DNA from: JAUXFK01 sp034189035
GTDB lineage: Bacteria; Desulfobacterota; UBA8473
Direction: 5' to 3'
DNA: 29,067 bases
NCBI GenBank assembly: GCA_034189035.1
Contig: JAXHVA010000054.1
Span: forward strand, 1 to 29,067
Part shown: piece by piece, positions 1 to 7,850 of the stretch
Numbering within the stretch: position 1 is the stretch's first letter
Layout of the letters: each line of letters opens with the position of its first letter
Notes under the pieces: model-generated
Databases searched by the model: none
The model's input: only the letters and a program-made list of their open reading frames with translations
Told to the model about the DNA's origin: nothing
Program-made: the position numbers and the translations under genes

Positions 1-2
1 CC

Positions 3-95
3 ATAGGAATATTCACCCACAAGGTCGGCCGAGCCATTTATTTTATGCTGAAAAACAAGGAGGCTTTCAATATGGAAAGATTCTTCAGACAATAA
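3..95 (+). pseudogene. C-terminal end of a probable IS110-family transposase (cut by the window edge)
   Basis: The frame is open from the left edge and ends at TAA 93-95, giving about 30 residues. The text contains HKVGRAIYFMLKNKEAFN, followed by MERFF. This basic helix plus 'YFML(K)..K.AF' ending resembles the extreme C-terminus of IS110/IS116/IS902 transposases, which end a few residues after such a motif. Nothing of the DEDD or serine catalytic domains is visible, so I cannot tell whether the upstream gene is intact or a remnant. A foldable gene-free segment follows at once (99-245). Family assignment is from remembered sequence pattern only; another transposase family is possible. Confidence 0.5.
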
Positions 96-98
96 TCT

Positions 99-245
99 TG
101 GGTAAAAGATGCCGGCCCGTTGCCTAACTGAGATCCCATGGATGGATCTGACTCTCTTAATTTAATGCATGCAGCTCAAGACTGCTAAAAAGAGTGGGCC
201 ATATATCCGAAGCTCATCGCTTTGATTGGCGGCATCTTTTACCCA
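99..245. repeat. 16-bp perfect inverted repeat enclosing smaller hairpins, next to the IS110 remnant
   Basis: Bases 99-114 (TGGGTAAAAGATGCCG) are the exact reverse complement of 230-245. Inside the enclosed 115 bases there is a 6-bp hairpin (AGATCC 131-136 with GGATCT 144-149, 7-base loop) and a 4-bp one near 172-186 (GCAG/CTGC). The segment starts four bases after the transposase stop. It could be the non-coding end of the IS carrying a structured RNA, as known for IS110-type elements, or a small MITE-like insertion. No target duplication is visible beside the repeat ends. Confidence 0.6.
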
Positions 246-729
246 TTCCATATAAATGGTTTTTAAGACGGATGCTATTCATGCTCTTTATTCTTTTTCC
301 GATCTACAGGAGGAGCTTTTTCTTGACAACTCGAGGCCATATAGAGGTTGGGCATTGCTTCTAAATACAATATTTTGGGTTTAAAAAGCCATTTATAAGG
401 GCATTTTAAGGCTAAATTTAAGAGAAAAGTCCTTTAAATTAGTTTGATCTCATACTCCTCCTCATATTTAAACGCAGAACGAAACCTATGAAGATAGTTG
501 CCGGAGAGAACGCCTGCTATACTCTACTGGCTTTTATCTGCTTAAAAATAGAATTGCATTGGAGATCGAACCCTATTGGAAAAGTGGGTATGAACCTGCC
601 CCACTTGACAGTACCCTGATATTAATTCGTGTATTTTTCATATCGCAAGAAAAAACCAGTATGCAAACCCCCACTTTCGTTATAGGGGGGATATTACTTT
701 TTCGAGGAGTTAATTATTATTCATATATA
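246..729. other. Gene-free stretch between the IS remnant and the methyltransferase gene
   Basis: No credible gene is seen on either strand. A 26-codon minus-strand frame (355-275) and overlapping plus-strand frames are short and without recognisable content. The stretch around 589-615 (GAACCTGCCCCACTTGACAG) has the look of an insertion-sequence end, but no partner repeat was found. Together with the transposase fragment this is best read as the debris of one or more mobile elements at the edge of the minus-strand operon. Confidence 0.4.
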
Positions 730-1431
730 TCACACAGCATTTTGAGAACCGGTTTTTGGGATTTGTTTCTCGGCAACATAGAGCGTATGCGGAAGAAGTG
801 ATGAACCGAGCAATGGAACAATGCGAACACAGAGTCCAATTTCTTCAAGTTCCAGTTTCCGTTCTTTTTTTGTGCGTAAGAACTCGCGATTTTGATAATA
901 GTGAGGTCGTCGCTCTGTGTGTAACCATTGACGAATTTTTCGCCCCCAAGATTCCTCTATTCGAAGCAACTTCGTTCTCCAATGAGAGTCCTTCGCGTGG
1001 TCCTTTATGATGATCTGTCCTTTTGGTGGGAGGTGGTCAGCTATATTTCTGAGTAGTATGTTTTGATCTCCCAATGGATGATAACAGAGGATATCGCAGA
1101 GCAGATAGGTTTGTGCATAGGGCAGTTGATGAGTGAAGACATCGGCGGTTATAAAATGCACGTTATAGAGAGCCAAAGATTGTGCAATACGTTGCGCGCA
1201 TGCACAGCGCATTGCTTGCACATCTACGCCAATAACTGTTAGGTTGGGGTTCTTTTTAGCAATAAGGATACTGTAAATCCCCGTGCCGCATCCTGCATCC
1301 ACCAGATATCCGCTGTTTGAAGCGGCTAGTCGGATAACGGTCCCCATACGTGGAAATAAAAGGAAATGGATCAAATTATAGATGCCTGTTCCTGGAAATA
1401 GACGGAAACAATGCAGTAGAAACTGGATCAC
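730..1431 (-). CDS. Class I SAM-dependent methyltransferase
   Basis: A 233-residue protein. The glycine-rich SAM-binding motif I is clear (LVDAGCGTGIYSI, about residues 43-55), followed by the acidic end of strand 2 (VIGVDV, ~67-72) and a motif like ITADVFTHQLP (~94-104). This is a Rossmann-fold methyltransferase; the methyl acceptor cannot be told. Start is GTG at 1431 with a GAGG ribosome site seven bases before it. It is the last gene of the minus-strand operon, 14 bases after the large membrane protein gene, so a role in modifying the same glycan or a lipid carrier is reasonable but inferred. The C-terminal third is unlike common families I can name. Sampled arginine codons are CGN. Confidence 0.8.
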   Translation of the reverse strand: MIQFLLHCFRLFPGTGIYNLIHFLLFPRMGTVIRLAASNSGYLVDAGCGTGIYSILIAKKNPNLTVIGVDVQAMRCACAQRIAQSLALYNVHFITADVFTHQLPYAQTYLLCDILCYHPLGDQNILLRNIADHLPPKGQIIIKDHAKDSHWRTKLLRIEESWGRKIRQWLHTERRPHYYQNREFLRTKKERKLELEEIGLCVRIVPLLGSSLLPHTLYVAEKQIPKTGSQNAV

Positions 1432-1445
1432 GTTGAACCTCAGAG

Positions 1446-3830
1446 TTATTTCAACGCAAGAATCAGACCATTAACAATGAGCTTTCCTTGAGAGGCTATG
1501 TATTCAAAATCGATCCGCTTGATCCTCATCTGCTGAGGGAGGATGAAACGCTGAAAATAGCCTGATCCGAAATAATATCCGGTGTTGTCCCTTGATAACC
1601 AATGATGAACCACGCGCTTTTTGGGGATCGTATAGTTCCAGACCTTTTCAGCGGCCTTTACGTGAAAAGCGCTGTACTCAGCTGTATCGACATCATTGAT
1701 GATGTGGAATATGAAGGACTCATTGTGAATATTGGTTATATTCAATTTTGCAAGTTCAGTGCCCGGCGGAATATTGAAGCCCTCTACAAAGGTGGATGTT
1801 ACATCTATTATGTTAACCGGATCCTGGTAGTTGATAAGAATGCGTTGAACAGGGTGTTCTTCAGAAATTGTAAACTCATTTTCTTTGATTGCCGGCGGGG
1901 CTTCCTGTCGATCATATGCGACGGTGAGGGCTGGCCATATCTTCTGATACTGTGGGCCATCTTGTAATAAGAGCAGATGCACATCTACTGCTATGAAAAC
2001 AGCAGTGATTATGCCACTCCAGAACAGAGCCTTCCTTTTTTTTTGAGCGCTAGCGCAAAAGGCAAGAATAGCAATTGTTATAATCCACATTATAGAACAG
2101 ATAAAGGGGTAAATCAAAAGCATCATAACCGTATAAGATTCCCCTTGTATTGCCAAGATGGAGTTCCTTGCAAACACGTTCTCATTGATATGGGATGAGA
2201 ACACAAAGTCCTCGATGGATGTAGGTGCATTCAGGTAGATATTCTGAATGAGTTCCGCTAAGTGCGGTGTGTAATTGTTGTGAGGAATCATTTCGAGCTG
2301 GTACATAATGATCATGCCCAAGTTTGTATACACAAGAAACAGCGAAACGAGAGAAAACAATATCCACCCTTTCTCATGAATCTGTTTGGAAAAAGCTGCA
2401 AGGGATAAGGATAAAAATGGTATACAATTGATTAAATACCGCGATCCAAAACCTGCCCCACCGTCTGGGAACTCATAACTTGCTACAATGTATGCCTGCA
2501 AAGCAAACGAAAGCAGTAAAACCCATGCATGATACCTCGATATCCTGCAAAGAAAAATGAATCCGGGAATGGTGAGCAAAAAGACGGGTGTCCATGTGAA
2601 GAAGCCCTTTTTCAAAGAAAAAAACAGGTGCATGAAGTTGGGACGAAACCAGAAGAATTCATCACCAATGTGTGCATAAGTATCAACAATTATTTCTCCT
2701 GAAGTTCGATACCATAGAGCCATTTGCGGAGAGAAGCAAAGAAGAACCCCACCTGTAAAATATAGGCAGACTTTTATAATTTGACGAAAAGGTATTTGCT
2801 TCCGATTTAAGAGAAAAATGATGTCGCAAAACGGCAGCACACAAAAGAGGATGTTCTGAGGGCGAATCCACGTGGCTAGACCCAAGGTCATACCCCATAT
2901 CATCCAGAATCCTGAAGTCATTGAATTATCACGTTTAAGCCAAAGCAGAATGAAAAGAGCTATTGTACTCAAAGAGAAGACGTGAGAATAAAGAGGCCAG
3001 ACAAAGGTATAGAAACAGAGGTTACTCGTCCACAGCATCAGCAGAACGCTGGTGATCGATGAAAGAGGGGTAAAGAAATGACGGTTGATTCGATAGAGCA
3101 GTATAAGCCCAATCAAGGCAGTGGTCACACCGCCAAGAGAAGTGAACACCGTATACGGCCAACTGTATCCGTCTAAGAAGACACCAGGCAAATGTGGCAG
3201 CAGCGTTGCGATAAGATGACCAAAAAGAAAGAAAGGTAACATAATAAGACCGGCACCACAATAGAAGATCGGTTCGTGAGGGTGTGGGACATACATAAAG
3301 TACGAATTGTGTAATATGAATTCATTGTATAATGAAAGGTCGCTGTCGAGAAGAATAGAGCGAAGGTAGCCGTAAGTCCAAAGCGCATCATGGTATATGC
3401 ATGTTTGAAAGAGCGCAAAAAGACCGAGGATAAAAGTAAGAAGAAGAAGCGCAAGGGCAGCGCGATCAAGTAAAGGAGGTTCAATGATGCGACCGACAAA
3501 GTAAACGCGCAAAAGAAGGTTACCTGCCAGAACTAGAAACCAAATCGGGAGAGCAATCGGCAATTGAATGGCAATAACTGGTATAGCTGCTACTACAGCT
3601 AACGGGGCAATCAGGAAGGACTGTGATTCTGCGCGTAAAGAGTCTTTGAACCTAAGTCGAAATGCGCAGCGTTCAAGATACGCAAGAGCTATACCCAGTG
3701 CCCAGGGAAATGCTACCAGCACAAGCGATTGAATAAAGGCTCTCGTAGTGGTAAGGGGAATCTTGTTTTGCCACATGAGCAAGTTGAATGTTATCAGAAG
3801 CGAGAGACTTCCAAGTGTGAAACCAAGCAT
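1446..3830 (-). CDS. Large multi-pass membrane protein, GT-C glycosyltransferase-like
   Basis: A 794-residue protein with roughly a dozen hydrophobic segments over residues 1-610 and a soluble C-terminal part (~620-794) that looks beta-rich. After a segment near residue 140 comes an extracytoplasmic loop with acidic residues (LLDSDLSLYNEF) and the stretch HPHEPIFYCGAGLIMLP, an arrangement seen in GT-C type, polyprenol-phosphate-sugar-dependent transferases (GT39/ArnT-like). I do not recognise a named family, so the transferase role is an inference from topology and neighbours. Start ATG at 3830 has AAGGA seven bases upstream and lies 10 bases after the deacetylase stop, so the two genes are co-transcribed. 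Its length is greater than typical ArnT proteins because of the C-terminal domain. Confidence 0.6.
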   Translation of the reverse strand: MLGFTLGSLSLLITFNLLMWQNKIPLTTTRAFIQSLVLVAFPWALGIALAYLERCAFRLRFKDSLRAESQSFLIAPLAVVAAIPVIAIQLPIALPIWFLVLAGNLLLRVYFVGRIIEPPLLDRAALALLLLTFILGLFALFQTCIYHDALWTYGYLRSILLDSDLSLYNEFILHNSYFMYVPHPHEPIFYCGAGLIMLPFFLFGHLIATLLPHLPGVFLDGYSWPYTVFTSLGGVTTALIGLILLYRINRHFFTPLSSITSVLLMLWTSNLCFYTFVWPLYSHVFSLSTIALFILLWLKRDNSMTSGFWMIWGMTLGLATWIRPQNILFCVLPFCDIIFLLNRKQIPFRQIIKVCLYFTGGVLLCFSPQMALWYRTSGEIIVDTYAHIGDEFFWFRPNFMHLFFSLKKGFFTWTPVFLLTIPGFIFLCRISRYHAWVLLLSFALQAYIVASYEFPDGGAGFGSRYLINCIPFLSLSLAAFSKQIHEKGWILFSLVSLFLVYTNLGMIIMYQLEMIPHNNYTPHLAELIQNIYLNAPTSIEDFVFSSHINENVFARNSILAIQGESYTVMMLLIYPFICSIMWIITIAILAFCASAQKKRKALFWSGIITAVFIAVDVHLLLLQDGPQYQKIWPALTVAYDRQEAPPAIKENEFTISEEHPVQRILINYQDPVNIIDVTSTFVEGFNIPPGTELAKLNITNIHNESFIFHIINDVDTAEYSAFHVKAAEKVWNYTIPKKRVVHHWLSRDNTGYYFGSGYFQRFILPQQMRIKRIDFEYIASQGKLIVNGLILALK

Positions 3831-3840
3831 AGCAGAGTCC

Positions 3841-4674
3841 TTAATCTAGAAATCCCTGTTCAGTTAAAACATCCACTGCACGCCCAAAAGAAAAGTCCTG
3901 GAAAAGACGTGTGAGTTTGTGCTCCAGCTTGCTCATCTGTCCTAATAATATAAACTGCTGCAATGCTGATACGCGATGTCTGGGTTGATAGGGGTCGAGT
4001 TCCCATGGATGTGTTGAGATTACAACGGGTGATTGGTTTGCACTATGAAAACGCCGTATACACCGACGAGTGATGGCATAGGGTGTGAGGCGAAATACTG
4101 TACCGAGTGAGAATGGATAGAGGAGCCCCATGATTTTTCCCACAGATACAGGAAATTCTATCAGGCCGTTTTCTAAACGATGGATCGTCCGTTTAGAGTG
4201 AGGTATGCCTTGGAGATGCATGACCCGATTAAAGGGAAGGATGCTAGAGTCATACTTAAATCCGATTTCCTTGAGGATATCAATGACCCAGAGCGTTTGC
4301 ATTGTTAATGACCATGATGGCGCTCGAAAACCCAGAATTGGGGAGCCTGTGAGTTTCTGAAGAGTATCGACTGAGTGCTCGAGTTCTTTACGCAACACAT
4401 CGGGTGTATACCTATTAAGCATCTGGTGTGTATGTGTATGACAGGCGATTTCGTGGCCTTTGGCTGCTATCTCGCAGATAAGGTTTGGTTCGAGCTGTGC
4501 AATATAACTTACAATAAAGAATGTAGCCTTAACATCAAAGCGTTCAAGCAAGCAAAGGAGTATGGAAGTCCCTTTTTGTATCCGAGAATCGTAGTCATCC
4601 CAGTCGAAATATGAAATGCCAACGTTGTTTACCTGGTAGTAGTCCTCCAAATCTATGCAAAAAGCGTTTCGCAT
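3841..4674 (-). CDS. Polysaccharide deacetylase of the XrtA/exosortase-associated type (NodB fold, DUF3473-like tail)
   Basis: A 277-residue NodB-homology protein. It opens with FCIDLEDYYQ (residues 5-14), the D-x-E-D variant of motif 1 typical of deacetylases in exosortase/PEP-CTERM polysaccharide loci, rather than TFDDG. Motif 2 is H79-T-H-T-H83 and motif 3 is GFRAPSWS (115-122). The C-terminal part contains HPWELDPYQPRH and the closing basic helix (KLTRLFQDF) seen in that family. It should remove N-acetyl (or O-acetyl) groups from a surface polysaccharide or its lipid-linked precursor. No signal peptide is apparent, as usual for this subgroup. Start ATG 4674 has AGAGGG four bases upstream and lies 9 bases after the TPR gene. 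Arginines in TRRCIRR (about 4062-4082) are all CGN codons. No exosortase is in the window. Confidence 0.85.
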   Translation of the reverse strand: MRNAFCIDLEDYYQVNNVGISYFDWDDYDSRIQKGTSILLCLLERFDVKATFFIVSYIAQLEPNLICEIAAKGHEIACHTHTHQMLNRYTPDVLRKELEHSVDTLQKLTGSPILGFRAPSWSLTMQTLWVIDILKEIGFKYDSSILPFNRVMHLQGIPHSKRTIHRLENGLIEFPVSVGKIMGLLYPFSLGTVFRLTPYAITRRCIRRFHSANQSPVVISTHPWELDPYQPRHRVSALQQFILLGQMSKLEHKLTRLFQDFSFGRAVDVLTEQGFLD

Positions 4675-4683
4675 GTGCCCTCT

Positions 4684-6663
4684 TTAGGAAGCACTCCCAT
4701 TCGAGTTTTCGACAACCAGTTGGTTGAGTAGTTGGAGAATTTCGGGAGATAGGTGAGATGGAGTTTTTTCATTTAGCAGAGTTATTGCACGCTTTGCATG
4801 ATTCGCGGCTTGAGAGCTATTGCCCCTTCCTTGCCAGGATCGTGCCAGATTGGCATGAATAACAAGTTCCTGAGCCGGGTTCAAGCTTTCACTAGATACT
4901 GTGAGTGCCATGTTGAGATAATCGATCGATTTTTCATACAGCTTTTTTTTGAGAAAGCACAGTCCCAGATTGTTATAGACCTGAGGTGTAGGTTTCATCT
5001 CCAGTGCCGCATAGAATTCTTTTTTTGCGGCTTCTATATCGCCAAGAGAAAGGAAGCACTCTCCGAGGTTATTATAGGATGCGTTATTGGCTTGAATTGC
5101 AAGCGATAGGCGATAGCATGGGATAGCACGATCTACTAAACCCAAGCCCCTGTATGTGTCTCCCAGGTTGTTATAGAGCAGTACCGAGTGATTATTAAGA
5201 TCTATAGCCGTCATGAGATATGCCAAGGCTTTCTTGTAATCCCCCAATTCCTTCAGAGAGAAGCCCATATTTGTATAGGCCCTGCCATAGTTTGGGAAGA
5301 GTTCTATGGCTTTAGCATACGATTTAACTGCTGAATGATGCTGTCCCTTGCGTGCGTATGAGAATCCGAGGTTGTAATGAATATAGGCAGAGTCTGGAGA
5401 TGTATACGTAGCATGTGAAAAAAGTGAGATATCATCACTCCAGTAACGAGCGTGAATGTTGGCGAGAATGATCTGTATAGAGGCGTATCCAACAAGAACG
5501 CCATAGCTTACTGTTTTCCAAAGCTTTTTTTTAGGGGCTTGTATTAAAAAAGAGTAAGTGGAGGTTGCTGCAATGATGAGGATATAGGCATAGCCTATAG
5601 AGGGGATATACAGAAAACGATCAGCATAGATTATATCTCCGAATGTACCAAAGTTAAAGACGGGCAGGAGTGTTAACGGAATCCAGACTGTAAAGAAGGC
5701 ACTACGATTCATCCCTTTGCAACACATAATCAGGGTCAGTGCAACAAAGGCAATGCTGATTAACACATAAAACACATATGAAAATGTGACTATGTTTGTG
5801 ATTAGTCCTGTATTGTGATGTGGATCAATTGTTTCTAATCCTGTTAGCAAGGCAATATATCGGACAAAGACCATTGGTATGGAAGCTATGCGTTCTCCAG
5901 TGGTACCGAATTGAGGAGCGCCGGAAATTTTGCCGAGAATATCGCCCCTCATGTACAAATAACCAATAGTAATGAGGATTGTAAGAAGCAGAACCGGACG
6001 AAAATCTGCCCATTCTATCTTTTTGCGCTGGCATATTAGATAGTATGCAACAAGTAATATAGGAAACGACAGCGCCATCTCTTTGCTAAGGAGGCTCAAG
6101 GTGTAACCGACAATAAAGAGAGCAAACCATATGGAGCCTGAGCTTTGTTTAGAGGAGCATCTTATATAGCTCGTAAACGCAAGCAGATAGAACAACGCGC
6201 AGAATACGTCAGTTCGTCCCGAAATCCACGTTACGTTTTCCACGTGTATCGGTAAGATCGCAAAGACACCCGCTGCAAGAAGCGCTTTTGCTCGATCGTT
6301 AAAGAGCGTTATGCCCAGTGCATATACAATCCATGCACATATGCAATGAGCAATGATGTTGACGAGGTGATAGCCGCGTGGGTTCAATCCCCATAACATG
6401 TATTCCGCAGCATATGACAGACTGATAATCGGACGGTAAAAGCTACGAGTTTGATCTTCAACGTTCTTTCCAAGCTGCCAAAAACTGTTTATAAAAAGAC
6501 TCGACCAGCTTGAAACGGTTTTTATGTATTCGTTGTGAACAATAAGTCCATGGTCATCCCAGACGAATCCATGAAGGACGGCCTGACCGAATGCAGCCGA
6601 TACGAGTAGAAAGAGCAATGTCATGTTCCAAAAGTGCGTATGTTGCTTGCGTACAGTTTTCAT
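4684..6663 (-). CDS. TMTC-like membrane glycosyltransferase with C-terminal TPR repeats
   Basis: A 659-residue protein. Residues ~1-410 are multi-pass membrane; the first loop carries FVWDDHGLIVHN with the acidic pair D36-D37, and a later loop has ILPIHVENVTWISGRTD. Both motifs match the TMTC/PMT-like GT-C proteins that couple a membrane sugar-transferase domain to TPRs. Residues ~425-640 hold about six TPR units (e.g. AYIHYNLGFSYARKGQHHSA). In animals TMTC proteins mannosylate cadherins; bacterial homologues are common in exopolysaccharide/exosortase loci, with acceptors mostly unknown. It heads the minus-strand operon; a TTGACA-type promoter about 200 bases upstream (6860-6887) may drive it. 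No good ribosome site precedes ATG 6663, so the start is the least certain part. Confidence 0.75.
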   Translation of the reverse strand: MKTVRKQHTHFWNMTLLFLLVSAAFGQAVLHGFVWDDHGLIVHNEYIKTVSSWSSLFINSFWQLGKNVEDQTRSFYRPIISLSYAAEYMLWGLNPRGYHLVNIIAHCICAWIVYALGITLFNDRAKALLAAGVFAILPIHVENVTWISGRTDVFCALFYLLAFTSYIRCSSKQSSGSIWFALFIVGYTLSLLSKEMALSFPILLVAYYLICQRKKIEWADFRPVLLLTILITIGYLYMRGDILGKISGAPQFGTTGERIASIPMVFVRYIALLTGLETIDPHHNTGLITNIVTFSYVFYVLISIAFVALTLIMCCKGMNRSAFFTVWIPLTLLPVFNFGTFGDIIYADRFLYIPSIGYAYILIIAATSTYSFLIQAPKKKLWKTVSYGVLVGYASIQIILANIHARYWSDDISLFSHATYTSPDSAYIHYNLGFSYARKGQHHSAVKSYAKAIELFPNYGRAYTNMGFSLKELGDYKKALAYLMTAIDLNNHSVLLYNNLGDTYRGLGLVDRAIPCYRLSLAIQANNASYNNLGECFLSLGDIEAAKKEFYAALEMKPTPQVYNNLGLCFLKKKLYEKSIDYLNMALTVSSESLNPAQELVIHANLARSWQGRGNSSQAANHAKRAITLLNEKTPSHLSPEILQLLNQLVVENSNGSAS

Positions 6664-6856
6664 AAGGCAATAACCGACCGTTGCAAGTGAAGAACCGAGT
6701 GCGACTAAGATAGGGACAATGACCGCCTATTTCCCTCTTAGGGTCTACTCTACAGCTAATAACAGCAACGTACGATCAAAGATACTTTCAGCCCTTCAAT
6801 ACCCTGTATGAGATCATCATCACCGCTAGGAAACCTCATCATTGAACTGTTACTTT

Positions 6857-6898
6857 AAAATGTTATCAAAACATTTTGAAATGTCAATAAAAAATGTT
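6857..6898. promoter_or_regulatory. Operator-like palindrome with a third half-site
   Basis: AAAATGTT (6857-6864) and AACATTTT (6870-6877) form a perfect 8-bp inverted repeat with a 5-base centre. A further AAAATGTT lies at 6891-6898, 34 bases from the first copy. The block covers the -35 to -10 region of the minus-strand promoter and lies about 110 bases upstream of the plus-strand promoter. AT-rich composition makes chance copies likelier, but the exact repetition of the same 8-mer is suggestive. Confidence 0.45.
6860..6887 (-). promoter_or_regulatory. Candidate sigma-70 promoter for the minus-strand operon
   Basis: On the minus strand TTGACA (6887-6882) is followed after 16 bases by TAACAT (6865-6860), four of six bases of the -10 consensus. 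It points toward the gene starting at 6663 and would give a leader of about 190 bases. The palindrome at 6857-6877 lies across its -10 and spacer. Confidence 0.45.
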
Positions 6899-7006
6899 TT
6901 ATGATTATCAATAGATCAGGCTGTACATCCTATGAGGTGAAGGCCTTCTGCCGTTATTTATAAATGAATCAGAAGGGGAGGGTGAGCGATCTACCTGGAA
7001 TTCACC

Positions 7007-7035
7007 TTGACAGAAGGTGATAATGAGGGTATATT
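7007..7035 (+). promoter_or_regulatory. Sigma-70 promoter of the prepilin peptidase / two-component genes
   Basis: TTGACA (7007-7012) matches the -35 consensus exactly; after 17 bases comes TATATT (7030-7035), five of six bases of the -10 consensus. Transcription would start near 7042, about 30 bases before the ATG at 7074. Confidence 0.8.
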
Positions 7036-7040
7036 TAAAA

Positions 7041-7061
7041 AAATAGGAGGTTAACCTATTT
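7041..7061 (+). promoter_or_regulatory. Small stem-loop holding the only strong Shine-Dalgarno of the pilD leader
   Basis: AAATAGG (7041-7047) pairs with CCTATTT (7055-7061) over a 7-base loop. The AGGAGG at 7045-7050 lies half in the stem and half in the loop, and is 23 bases from the ATG at 7074, too far for normal use. A weaker AGAGGT (7065-7070) sits three bases before that ATG. Confidence 0.4.
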
Positions 7062-7073
7062 ATTAGAGGTAGA

Positions 7074-7850
7074 ATGTTATTTATCACTGAATACCTTATC
7101 CCCTTCATCTTCGGTACAATTATCGGCAGTTTTTTAAATGTCTGCATATTTCGGATTCCAAAAAGTGAGTCGATCATTTTTCCTTCCTCGTATTGTCCAA
7201 ACTGCGATCAGCCAATAGGGTTCTATGATAATATCCCGATTGTAAGCTTCCTTGTTTTGGGGGGGAAGTGCAGAAGATGCAGAAATAGCATCTCTGCCAG
7301 ATATTTTTTCGTTGAATGTATAGCAGGCCTATTCTCATTGACACTCTTTTTGAAATTTGGTCTTTCTCTCAACTACTTTGTTTATTTGGCTTTTTGCTAT
7401 GCATTGCTCGTTATAACATTTATTGACCTCGATCATCAAATCATCCCGGATGTTATCAGCCTTCCTGGTATTGTTGTGGGTGTTGCATTATCCTTTCTTT
7501 TACCTGATATTACCTTTTTAGACTCACTTGCAGGGAGTGTTGCAGGAGGAGGAGCTCTCCTTTGTATTGCAGTCCTATACAGCCTCTTGACAAAGAGAGA
7601 AGGAATGGGGGCCGGTGATATAAAACTTCTCGCTATGATTGGGGCATTTTTAGGCTTGAAGGCAGTAATTATGACTGCCTTTTTAGGATCATTCATCGGA
7701 TCCATAATCGGAATTACTGTGATGTTGAAAGAAAAGAGAGACAGTAGATACGAAATCCCTTTTGGTCCGTTTTTGGCCATTGGGGCATTCATCTCCCTTT
7801 TTTGGGGAAATACGATAATGGAGTATTATCTCTATGGTGTAAGATTTTAA
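7074..7850 (+). CDS. pilD: Type IV prepilin peptidase / N-methyltransferase
   Basis: A 258-residue multi-pass inner-membrane protein. The cytoplasmic N-terminal methylase domain has the paired cysteine motif CPNCDQP...CRRC (about residues 41-72) that binds zinc. The peptidase (A24 family) aspartates are both present: D118 in FIDLDHQ and D182 in the GxGD-type motif GAGDIKL. It cleaves the short leader of type IV prepilins after glycine and methylates the new N-terminal residue. Substrates are encoded 3-7 kb downstream. ATG 7074 gives the usual N-terminus (LIPFIFGTIIGSFLNVCIFR), although its ribosome site is weak. The stop codon abuts the first ATG of the kinase gene, so the two are translationally coupled. 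Confidence 0.95.
   Translation: MLFITEYLIPFIFGTIIGSFLNVCIFRIPKSESIIFPSSYCPNCDQPIGFYDNIPIVSFLVLGGKCRRCRNSISARYFFVECIAGLFSLTLFLKFGLSLNYFVYLAFCYALLVITFIDLDHQIIPDVISLPGIVVGVALSFLLPDITFLDSLAGSVAGGGALLCIAVLYSLLTKREGMGAGDIKLLAMIGAFLGLKAVIMTAFLGSFIGSIIGITVMLKEKRDSRYEIPFGPFLAIGAFISLFWGNTIMEYYLYGVRF

Larger units (their letters stand above)
6664..7006. other. Divergent intergenic region between the polysaccharide operon and the prepilin peptidase gene
   Basis: No gene is seen here. The left part would be the leader of the minus-strand operon. The centre holds the palindromic block and promoter listed separately. The stretch 6910-7000 is G/A-rich on the plus strand and shows no recognised riboswitch or RNA motif. 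Confidence 0.5.

Noticed and set aside
559..1010. Plus-strand frames of 80 and 84 codons opposite and before the methyltransferase gene
   Set aside because: They overlap each other or lie antisense to a clear gene, have no ribosome sites and no recognisable content.
6720..6745. GGCGGT on the minus strand in the leader of the polysaccharide operon, like the core of the JUMPstart/ops element
   Set aside because: Only six bases agree with GGCGGTAG and no further ops bases follow; too short to claim RfaH-type control.
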